Assembly: GCA_002387565.1 (NCBI GenBank)
Contig: DGJT01000028.1
Span: forward strand, 40,203-71,247
Length of the DNA stretch: 31,045 nt
Origin: Akkermansiaceae bacterium UBA4589
Lineage (GTDB): Bacteria > Verrucomicrobiota > Verrucomicrobiia > Verrucomicrobiales > Akkermansiaceae
Direction: 5' to 3'
Shown here: one piece after another, positions 25,321-31,045 of the stretch
Numbering within the stretch: position 1 is the first letter of the stretch
Layout of the letters: each line of letters starts with the position of its first letter
Translations under genes and position numbers: made by a program
The notes under the pieces: model-generated
What the model was told of the DNA's origin: nothing
What the model saw: only the letters and a program-made list of their open reading frames with translations
Database searches by the model: none

Positions 25321-25827
25321 GTCATACTCTTGCCACCCCGCTTGTTGGACTAAATATTTCCACAGCTCCAAACAGGCAACCGCATCGTAACCGGCACTAT
25401 GCCATTGCGCTTTTTTAAGCTTCTGTGTCTGTGTGCTGTTTTGGATAGCTGGCATTAAACCTAAACTGCTACATACAGCGCTTAATTCATAATTACCTAA
25501 GTCTGGATACAAAGCTTTACTAAGAACTAAGGTGTCCACCCACAGTAACTCTGTTAGATGTGGATAAGCTTTCTGTAGGAACTTTTTTTCAGTACCTCTT
25601 GCGTGAGCGACTAACACTGTTTTTTTATGAATTTGATGGGCAAATTGAGGCCAGTAGTTTTCTAGCGTGTCTCCTTGCTCAAATTGATGATCGTCAATAA
25701 TTTCAACAGCCCCATTGATCTGCCATTGAGCTAAACCTATTTCAGACACTTGAGACTCTAACTCTCTACCCTGTTGTCTATACTCAAAATCAATCGCTAA
25801 GAAGTAAGCTTGATTAACGGGAAGCAT
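25285..25827 (-). CDS. DnaQ-type 3'-5' exonuclease-like protein
   Basis: A 180-residue protein with the DEDD exonuclease motifs. Exo I is FLAIDFE (Asp13 and Glu15). Exo II is AHARGTEKKFL, where the usual Asp is Glu. Exo III is HSAGYDAVA, with His and Asp at the DEDDh spacing. NYELSAVCSSLGL also fits the family. The three acidic positions argue for nuclease activity on single-stranded DNA or RNA ends; whether the Glu in Exo II is tolerated is unknown. Its last 36 bases overlap pyrD antisense. It is the last gene of a possible four-gene run with arsS, hemQ and an unknown. Confidence 0.8.
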   Translation of the reverse strand: MLPVNQAYFLAIDFEYRQQGRELESQVSEIGLAQWQINGAVEIIDDHQFEQGDTLENYWPQFAHQIHKKTVLVAHARGTEKKFLQKAYPHLTELLWVDTLVLSKALYPDLGNYELSAVCSSLGLMPAIQNSTQTQKLKKAQWHSAGYDAVACLELWKYLVQQAGWQEYDLLRILAHFKLS

Positions 25828-25893
25828 AGTTATTGATTTTTTAATATTAGAGCTTCTTAAACATGAATCGACTAAGGCTAGTTTACTAATCCA

Positions 25894-26877
25894 CTAAGCC
25901 ACTTCTCCTCCACAACTAGAGCCGCTGCCTGCTGTGCAACCAAAACAATGCTTAGCAGTGCGAATAGCTATATCAGTCCATTTTTGAAGATTGATATCCC
26001 AAAGATAGAGTGATTTATCCTCAGCTTTACTCTCTAATTCATCTGGGTTTTCTAAGCCTAGTTTGAGCATTTGATTAAAGTCACAGTCAAACACCTCCCC
26101 CAACCAAGATACATTGATAGTGTTGGTGCACATGAGGCCACTAACTGTTTTTGAATTAAATGATTGAACGAGTAAATCATAGTATTTCTCCAGCTCACCA
26201 TTACGTTTAAGATAGGAGGCAAATCGCGCGATTGGCATATTAGTAATACAATATAAATCATTAAAGAGTATACCAAAATGCTCTTTCATAGCTTGCTTAT
26301 AATCGATAGTTAGAGTTTCTTGTGAGGGAGGTAAAAATGCGCCATTAGGATTATAGACAAAGTGCATTTTTAAATCAGGCTCTTGAGCGTAGCCTAAACT
26401 ATTGAGTTGCTGAAAAGCCTTAATAGATGAGTCAAAAACACCTTCCCCTCGTTGCTCGTTTACATTATCTGGGCTGTAACAAGGCATAGATGCTATAATG
26501 ATAATCTTATGCTTCTTGTGGAATTCAGGAATCCATTCATAGCCAGGCTCATTAATGATAGTCGCATTAAGGCGAGTGATGATATCGCGCCATTGCTCAA
26601 ATCCACGAATTCGCTCTATCATATATTGGAAATCAGGCACCATTTCTGGAGTACCACCTGTTAAATCAATAGTTTTAATATCTGTAGTCTCCAACCAATC
26701 TAATATTTTATCTATAGTTTCTCGTGTGATGATTTCTTTGCGCTTGGGTCCAGCGTTCACGTGGCAATGTAAGCAAGTTAAGTTACATAGCTTGCCTACA
26801 TTAATTTGTAGTATTTCAGGGCTTAGGCGTTTTAACACCTCTCCTGATTCAGCTACAGCTTGGTCAAATATATTCAT
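25894..26877 (-). CDS. arsS: Arsenosugar biosynthesis radical SAM protein ArsS
   Basis: A 327-residue radical SAM enzyme. The cluster motif is CNLTCLHC (Cys31, 35 and 38), followed by a LTGGTPE SAM-binding block. The C-terminal DUF3641-type domain ends in HCFGCTAGSGSSCGG, the cysteine/glycine signature of the ArsS family. Characterised ArsS adds a deoxyadenosyl group to dimethylarsinite on the way to arsenosugars. The usual partner arsM is not in this window, so the arsenic role is by family only. It follows hemQ by 16 bp. Confidence 0.9.
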   Translation of the reverse strand: MNIFDQAVAESGEVLKRLSPEILQINVGKLCNLTCLHCHVNAGPKRKEIITRETIDKILDWLETTDIKTIDLTGGTPEMVPDFQYMIERIRGFEQWRDIITRLNATIINEPGYEWIPEFHKKHKIIIIASMPCYSPDNVNEQRGEGVFDSSIKAFQQLNSLGYAQEPDLKMHFVYNPNGAFLPPSQETLTIDYKQAMKEHFGILFNDLYCITNMPIARFASYLKRNGELEKYYDLLVQSFNSKTVSGLMCTNTINVSWLGEVFDCDFNQMLKLGLENPDELESKAEDKSLYLWDINLQKWTDIAIRTAKHCFGCTAGSGSSCGGEVA

Positions 26878-26893
26878 AGAGATAGAGCGGGTT

Positions 26894-27730
26894 CTAGATA
26901 CTTAACTGCCTAAATATATCTTTAATCGGTATCTGAATCCCTATGTAAAAATCGCCAAAGTCAGCATATTTAGCAGAAACCTCATCAAAGCGCATTTCAT
27001 AAACAATAGCCTTGATATCATAAGTACTTTTACCCCAGAGAGTCACACCCCACTCATACTCATCTAAACCACAAGAGCCGGTAATAAGCTGTAAAACACG
27101 ACCACTATAGGTACGTCCAACTTTAGCATGACCTTTCATTAAATCTTTGCGTTGCTCGTAAGTAAGAGAGAACCAATTGTCATCGCCTTCACGTTTTTTA
27201 GACATTGGGTAAAAGCATACTGTACCCCATTTAGGTAGTTTTGGATAAATGCGATATTTAGTATAATGCTTGATACGCTCTTCAAATATCTCCATTTCTT
27301 TATTCCATTCATCGCTATCTGGAGTGAGCCCTTTTTCGCCTATGAGTGTATCTTGCGCATACTGCTCTGAGGTCGTGGTGTACTCAGAACGCTCAGTATG
27401 CGAATAATAAGAATAAGCTGGCACTAACACTTCAACGCCTAAGCCCAAAGTAATACGCTTTTCAAAATAAATCATTTGCTCAAGATCCTCACCTACAAGC
27501 ATGACACCTAAATCAGCTTTAGGCGTGGCCATTGCGTAGACTTGTACTTGCATACCCTCTTGCAATTTAATTTCATCAATAAGCTCTTCAAAGTCTAACT
27601 TTAATTCTTCTCTTTCACCTTCATCTAACTCACTCAAAACACCATGATTAACATGATAAAACAGGTGCATGACATGCCAACCTTCTGGCAATTTAAAGCT
27701 CTCTTGTATTTCTTCTGGTTCTTTTTGCAT
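26894..27730 (-). CDS. hemQ: HemQ, coproheme decarboxylase
   Basis: Chlorite dismutase-fold enzyme that decarboxylates coproheme to protoheme, the last step of the coproporphyrin-dependent haem pathway. At 278 residues it has the two ferredoxin-like halves. The motifs CFYPMSKKR, then KGHAKVGRTYSGRV with the proximal-haem His, and LQLITGSCGLDEYEWGVTLW are the family core. HemQ rather than chlorite dismutase is preferred for the Tyr-rich SYYSHTERS/HYTKY region and the absence of a chlorite context. A membrane-anchored unknown lies 5 bp upstream, and arsS lies 16 bp downstream. Confidence 0.92.
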   Translation of the reverse strand: MQKEPEEIQESFKLPEGWHVMHLFYHVNHGVLSELDEGEREELKLDFEELIDEIKLQEGMQVQVYAMATPKADLGVMLVGEDLEQMIYFEKRITLGLGVEVLVPAYSYYSHTERSEYTTTSEQYAQDTLIGEKGLTPDSDEWNKEMEIFEERIKHYTKYRIYPKLPKWGTVCFYPMSKKREGDDNWFSLTYEQRKDLMKGHAKVGRTYSGRVLQLITGSCGLDEYEWGVTLWGKSTYDIKAIVYEMRFDEVSAKYADFGDFYIGIQIPIKDIFRQLSI

Positions 27731-27735
27731 AATAA

Positions 27736-28188
27736 TTAATTAAGAATTGGGATTTTAATTAAAGGTTCTGATGTTTGATTAGATTTATCAAAAATCCATA
27801 ATTGAATAGGCGGCACTCTCTGCTCTTGAAAAGCTACCAAATCTCCTTGGCGCTTAAGTCCTCGACTTCCTTGTATAGTAAGACTTGATTCTTTTTCCCA
27901 TTGGTTCACATCCATAGTTAAACCATGAGCATCACCCCAGTAATCTCCAAAATCTGTGACAAAAATAGCTCTAAGCTCTACTTTTTTCTCAGGCTTAGTA
28001 AATACCACTGTCGCTTCAGGCACATAGACAGAACCTGACAACTTATCTACCTGAGTCCATCGAGTCTCTACAGAGCTCACTATACCTTCAATTGAGTTTT
28101 TAACTTCTTTTTTGGGGCTATAACTAAAAACCCATAAATACCAAGCTAAGCCCAAAATTGACAAAACTATAACAATAGAACGATTCAT
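27736..28188 (-). CDS. Membrane-anchored protein of unknown function
   Basis: I do not recognise this 150-residue protein. An N-terminal hydrophobic helix (about 4-22) is followed by a mainly beta, soluble part, so it is probably anchored facing the periplasm. No cysteines or catalytic motifs stand out; FGDYWGDAHGLTM near the middle is the most distinctive stretch. The ATG at 28188 is chosen because it is preceded by AGAGG five bases away, one of the few Shine-Dalgarno-like sequences here; an upstream ATG at 28245 would add 19 residues. It lies 5 bp before hemQ, which suggests co-expression, perhaps with a haem-related role. Confidence 0.7.
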   Translation of the reverse strand: MNRSIVIVLSILGLAWYLWVFSYSPKKEVKNSIEGIVSSVETRWTQVDKLSGSVYVPEATVVFTKPEKKVELRAIFVTDFGDYWGDAHGLTMDVNQWEKESSLTIQGSRGLKRQGDLVAFQEQRVPPIQLWIFDKSNQTSEPLIKIPILN

Positions 28189-28383
28189 GGATCCTCTTAA
28201 TAAATAAGATTGAAGATTTGTACTGATAGTCATCTCTGCACACAATCTAAGTCTAAAAAGACAAAAAATACATCTAAAAATTAAAAAGATTCATATCTGC
28301 AAACTCTATTTTTATCTTTCTTAAAAAAAGATTTGGCAATTTTAAATAAACTAAGTATCTTGTGGCTTACGATTACTCTTATT

Positions 28384-28614
28384 ATGGCAGAAGTAGAAGA
28401 CAAAAACCCAGAAAACATTGATGGCAAGTTCTATGTGGACAGTCAGTGTATTGATTGCGATTTATGCCGCGAAACAGCTCCTGCAAACTTTGAAAGGGAT
28501 GACGAAGAGGGCTATTCTTATGTTTTCAAACAACCAGAAACAGCTGAAGAAACTGAGCTTTGCATAGAAGCCATGGAGGGCTGCCCTGTTGAAGCAATTG
28601 GTGATGATGGCTAA
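28384..28614 (+). CDS. Ferredoxin, single [4Fe-4S]
   Basis: A 76-residue acidic electron carrier. CIDCDLC (Cys22, 25 and 28) and the C-terminal GCPVEAI (Cys67) make one [4Fe-4S] cluster. Cys59 (ELC) is additional and may form a disulfide. This matches small monocluster ferredoxins. The ATG at 28384 gives the usual length; an earlier start at 28333 would add 17 hydrophobic residues. The end overlaps the next gene by 11 bp, so the two are translationally linked. The partner reductase is not apparent. Confidence 0.9.
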   Translation: MAEVEDKNPENIDGKFYVDSQCIDCDLCRETAPANFERDDEEGYSYVFKQPETAEETELCIEAMEGCPVEAIGDDG

Positions 28615-28993
28615 GCCCAACACACCAAAACCTAGAAAACAAAAAATAACACCTTTAGATAAGGTCCTTAATTCTTGGTATGGTGGAGACCACTCTTCTC
28701 CTAATAAAAACACCAAGTCAGCAAAAGATTTTCTCAATCAAATCCTTAGCCAGGTTGATACCGGTGTCGAATTAGAAGCTATTCAAAAAGCTTGGAAGAA
28801 TAGCGTCAATGATTCCTTTATTTTAAAGCAAACAGAAGCTTACAAGTTTAAGCGCCACATACTTTATATCAAAGTGAGTGATACCACTTTTCGTGACGTC
28901 CTAGAGCGCGAACATAAAGCTGAATTACTTAAGCGAATCAAATTACAGCTCAAAGATATCCAAGTTAAAAATATTTATTTTGAACTAGGTTAA
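28604..28993 (+). CDS. dciA: DciA-like (DUF721) protein
   Basis: A 129-residue protein of the DUF721/DciA family, the loader of the replicative helicase DnaB in bacteria lacking DnaC or DnaI. A basic N-terminal tail is followed by SAKDFLNQILSQV and the core EAIQKAWKNSV, then LYIKVSDTTFRDVLEREHKAELLKRI, the characteristic KH-like end. Two ATGs (28604 and 28607) are both possible. It overlaps the ferredoxin end and shares its transcript. The link to replication is from the family, since dnaB is not here. Confidence 0.78.
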   Translation: MMAKPNTPKPRKQKITPLDKVLNSWYGGDHSSPNKNTKSAKDFLNQILSQVDTGVELEAIQKAWKNSVNDSFILKQTEAYKFKRHILYIKVSDTTFRDVLEREHKAELLKRIKLQLKDIQVKNIYFELG

Positions 28994-29004
28994 TCACTAA
29001 TATA

Positions 29005-29790
29005 ATGAGAGTTGTTTTAATCATTTTTGTAATTACATTTACTTTATTACACTCTGTAGGTTGTAAACAAAAAGAAGGCTCAGAAAATTTACTCATTATC
29101 GCTGCCTCGAGTAATATACAGCAACCTCTCCTAGAAATAATTGAACAATTTCAAGCGCAACACTCATGCGAGATTCAAGTATCTATAGCTTCTTCAGGGA
29201 CTCTTGCACAGCAGATTATTCAAGGAGCTCCTTATGATATATTCTTATCTGCTAACCTAGAGCATGCTCAACATGTTTATCAGAAACTACCTCACCAAGC
29301 AAGTAAACCAAAAGTTTACGCTCTAGGTCAATTAGCTCTTTTTAGCTTTATTGAAATCCTAAATTTTAAACCTATAGATTTAACTCACCCCAATATAAAG
29401 AGCATAGCTTTACCACTACCTAAAATTGCACCTTATGGGAAAGCGGCTATAGAGTCATTAACTCCTAAACTCTATGAAAAAATTCAACACAAACTTATCT
29501 ATACTAATAATACTCAACAAACGTTACATTATCTAAAAAGCCACCAAGTTCAAGCTGCTTTTATACACCGCTCAGCTTTATTAAACTCTAATTTCAGTTC
29601 TATAATGAAAGACAAGCATAGTCTGTATTTTATACCTTATACTGAGCATAACCCTATACAGCAGAGCATTATTCAGGTTAACTACAGTTATAAAAATAAT
29701 AATTTTCTAAGAGAAGAATTCTATATCTATATTTTCTCTGAACAAGCTCAAGCTATCTTTAATAAGTATCACTACTTACAAACACTTTAG
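29005..29790 (+). CDS. modA: ModA-like molybdate-binding lipoprotein
   Basis: A periplasmic binding protein of the molybdate/tungstate ABC importer, 261 residues. The N-terminus ends in HSVGC (Cys20), a lipobox. The anion-binding blocks are LIIAASSNI and SIASSGTLAQQI, followed by GAPYDIFLSANL. These are the classic ModA motifs. PLPKIAPYGKAA and VQAAFIHRSALL also fit. No modB or modC follows; the next gene is convergent, so the permease must be elsewhere. It matches the molybdenum theme set by moaA and MOSC. It is 11 bp after dciA, perhaps read through from that transcript. It is A/T-rich. Confidence 0.87.
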   Translation: MRVVLIIFVITFTLLHSVGCKQKEGSENLLIIAASSNIQQPLLEIIEQFQAQHSCEIQVSIASSGTLAQQIIQGAPYDIFLSANLEHAQHVYQKLPHQASKPKVYALGQLALFSFIEILNFKPIDLTHPNIKSIALPLPKIAPYGKAAIESLTPKLYEKIQHKLIYTNNTQQTLHYLKSHQVQAAFIHRSALLNSNFSSIMKDKHSLYFIPYTEHNPIQQSIIQVNYSYKNNNFLREEFYIYIFSEQAQAIFNKYHYLQTL

Positions 29791-29809
29791 ATAACTTTAA
29801 ATGAATAGT

Positions 29810-31045
29810 TTATAAATCATCTAAAGAAACCAAATCTTTAGACTTTTCTAACTCCTTAATTTTTTCTTCTAGTTCTGAACCAGCAGAATTAAGGTTAACT
29901 TCTTCACCTGTATTGGAGTTTTGAATGACTTCTACTAGATCACCATTATCACCAAAGCTTAATTCCATAGCCACATCTAAGAATGAGCCATCCTGTAACT
30001 CTATAGTTACTCTAATAGCTAACTTTTTAGTCATCTTTTCAATTTCACCTACCAATACTATATCTTCAGCATTAAAGCGCCAACCAGCAGGTAAATCTAG
30101 CCCATTAATTTGAGTAACTCTGACAAACATATCTTCCATGCTCTTACTTAGGCTTTGTTCTACTAAATTAAAGTTCACATAGATAAATTGTGTGTCAGTA
30201 GTCGAGCTCACTAATAAATTAGTTTGCATAGTATCAGTTTCCAGGCCTAAGAAATTGTAGCTATTCATAACTACCCTGTATTCAAAAACTCCTAATTCAG
30301 AATCTACTCTCTCAGCAGCAACTTTTTGAACATTAGATTGATTAGCTAATATTTCTTCTGTTTCAGTAATAACAGTTATATTTCCATCGATAAACGTAGG
30401 AGCATTGAACTCTTTCTCTATTTCATTAATAGCCTCAATCAAAGAACTGTTTCCTATATCCAAAATAGTTTCCGTATTTTGACTTCCTTGAATATTTACT
30501 TCATTTGTATTACCAGCATCATCTTCAGTGGTGTCCACAGGCACAACCTCAGGTATAGTCAATTCAACTGTCACTACAGTTGTAGTTGTTCCTCCTAAAT
30601 CATCTGTAACCATAACAGTGAAATTAGTTGAACCAGCCCAATCACTAGTATTAGGGATAAAGCTCCAAGCTCCTGTAGCTGCATTTATACTAGCAACACC
30701 GTCTAACGAAGGACTACTAATACTAAAGTAACTACCATCTGTTAAACCATTGGCATCCACAGCATTAATCACCCCGGAAACTGTGTCTCCTTGTAAACCT
30801 GTATAACTAGTATCACCTGCAACAACAGCTGGTGTGTCTAGTGGTGCTAAATTAATAGTAATCAACTGATCTGTTGTCCCTCCAGCATCATCTGTAATCG
30901 TGACAACAAAACTTGTTATTCCACTAAAGTTAGTATTCGTTGGAACAAAACTCCAAACTCCTGTAGTGGAATCAATAGTTGCAACACCATCAGAAGAAGC
31001 CGTCCCAATAGTAAAGTAAGAACCATCTGTTAAACCATTGGCATC
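29810..31045 (-). CDS. Cadherin/VCBS-like repeat surface protein, C-terminal part (cut by window edge)
   Basis: The minus-strand frame is open to the window edge at 31045, so the N-terminus is missing. A TTG at 30865 is not the real start; coding continues above it with the same repeat type. The repeats have a 288-bp (96-residue) period with the word DANGLTDGSYF, then DGVA, a TG-W-SF-P turn and VTDD-GGTT ending each unit. This looks like an extracellular Ig/cadherin-like bacterial repeat (VCBS-type). After them comes a non-repeat region of about 230 residues that I do not recognise, ending in a charged EEKIKELEKSKDLVSLDDL. The family usually makes large secreted or cell-surface adhesins. A C-terminal export signal is not clear. 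Confidence 0.75.
   Translation of the reverse strand, partial: DANGLTDGSYFTIGTASSDGVATIDSTTGVWSFVPTNTNFSGITSFVVTITDDAGGTTDQLITINLAPLDTPAVVAGDTSYTGLQGDTVSGVINAVDANGLTDGSYFSISSPSLDGVASINAATGAWSFIPNTSDWAGSTNFTVMVTDDLGGTTTTVVTVELTIPEVVPVDTTEDDAGNTNEVNIQGSQNTETILDIGNSSLIEAINEIEKEFNAPTFIDGNITVITETEEILANQSNVQKVAAERVDSELGVFEYRVVMNSYNFLGLETDTMQTNLLVSSTTDTQFIYVNFNLVEQSLSKSMEDMFVRVTQINGLDLPAGWRFNAEDIVLVGEIEKMTKKLAIRVTIELQDGSFLDVAMELSFGDNGDLVEVIQNSNTGEEVNLNSAGSELEEKIKELEKSKDLVSLDDL
30741..31045 (-). repeat. Tandem 288-bp repeat in the surface protein gene
   Basis: GTTAAACCATTGGCATC occurs at 30741-30757 and again at 31029-31045, exactly 288 bp apart, within longer matching flanks (about 27 of 30). The unit is 96 codons. 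The second copy runs off the window edge. Confidence 0.8.

Noticed and set aside
25894..26877. Arsenic-resistance or arsenosugar island
   Set aside because: arsS stands alone without arsM, arsR or arsB genes in the window.
28265..28335. Terminator-like A/T hairpin upstream of the ferredoxin
   Set aside because: The stem is short, consists of A-T pairs only and lies upstream of both divergent genes.

Overview
The window reads as an ordinary stretch of chromosome from a low-GC bacterium, most probably a marine member of the Verrucomicrobiota (Opitutae/Puniceicoccales-like). This rests on the family mix (HemQ-type haem synthesis, ArsS radical SAM enzyme, DUF1080 and glycoside-hydrolase-like secreted proteins, a DciA-type helicase loader, a LuxE-like synthetase) and on starts that almost never carry a Shine-Dalgarno sequence. 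The taxonomic call is inference; no rRNA is present. Coding density is high, and I see no phage, insertion sequence, CRISPR array or defence island.

Layout. 1-552: a repeat-rich, hairpin-rich non-coding stretch ending in tRNA-Tyr(GTA), with a 60-bp sequence duplicated around the tRNA terminator. 629-4228 (minus): purB, a TMEM220-like membrane protein, moaA and a MOSC-domain gene, with a decayed copy of the moaA 3' end and a tiny ORF between the last two. 4428-5429 (plus): malate dehydrogenase with an unusual Asp in its nucleotide-binding loop. 5507-9433 (minus): an MDR-type reductase, gap, queD and lysA. 9705-11721 (minus): a TatD-like hydrolase, a mini RNase III-like protein and a secreted DUF1080 protein. 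11880-15929 (plus): pstB-phoU without the other pst genes, then rnr. 15945-20797 (minus): typA, a LuxE-like gene, a glycoside-hydrolase-like lipoprotein and an aquaporin. 21053-25320 (plus): a PpiD/SurA-like membrane chaperone, metG and pyrD. 25285-28188 (minus): a membrane-anchored unknown, hemQ, arsS and a DnaQ-type exonuclease whose end overlaps pyrD. 28384-29790 (plus): a ferredoxin, dciA and a ModA-like lipoprotein. 29810-31045 (minus): the C-terminal part of a large repeat protein that runs off the window edge.

How the genes work together. Most are housekeeping: purine and pyrimidine synthesis, central carbon metabolism, lysine, translation, RNA decay, haem. Molybdenum recurs at both ends (moaA and MOSC; modA) without forming one cluster. 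I do not find a convincing new multi-gene system. The points most worth checking are the mdh G-to-D change, the duplicated moaA tail with its mini-ORF, the general lack of Shine-Dalgarno sites, the structured repeats beside the tRNA, and the tandem-repeat surface protein cut by the window edge.
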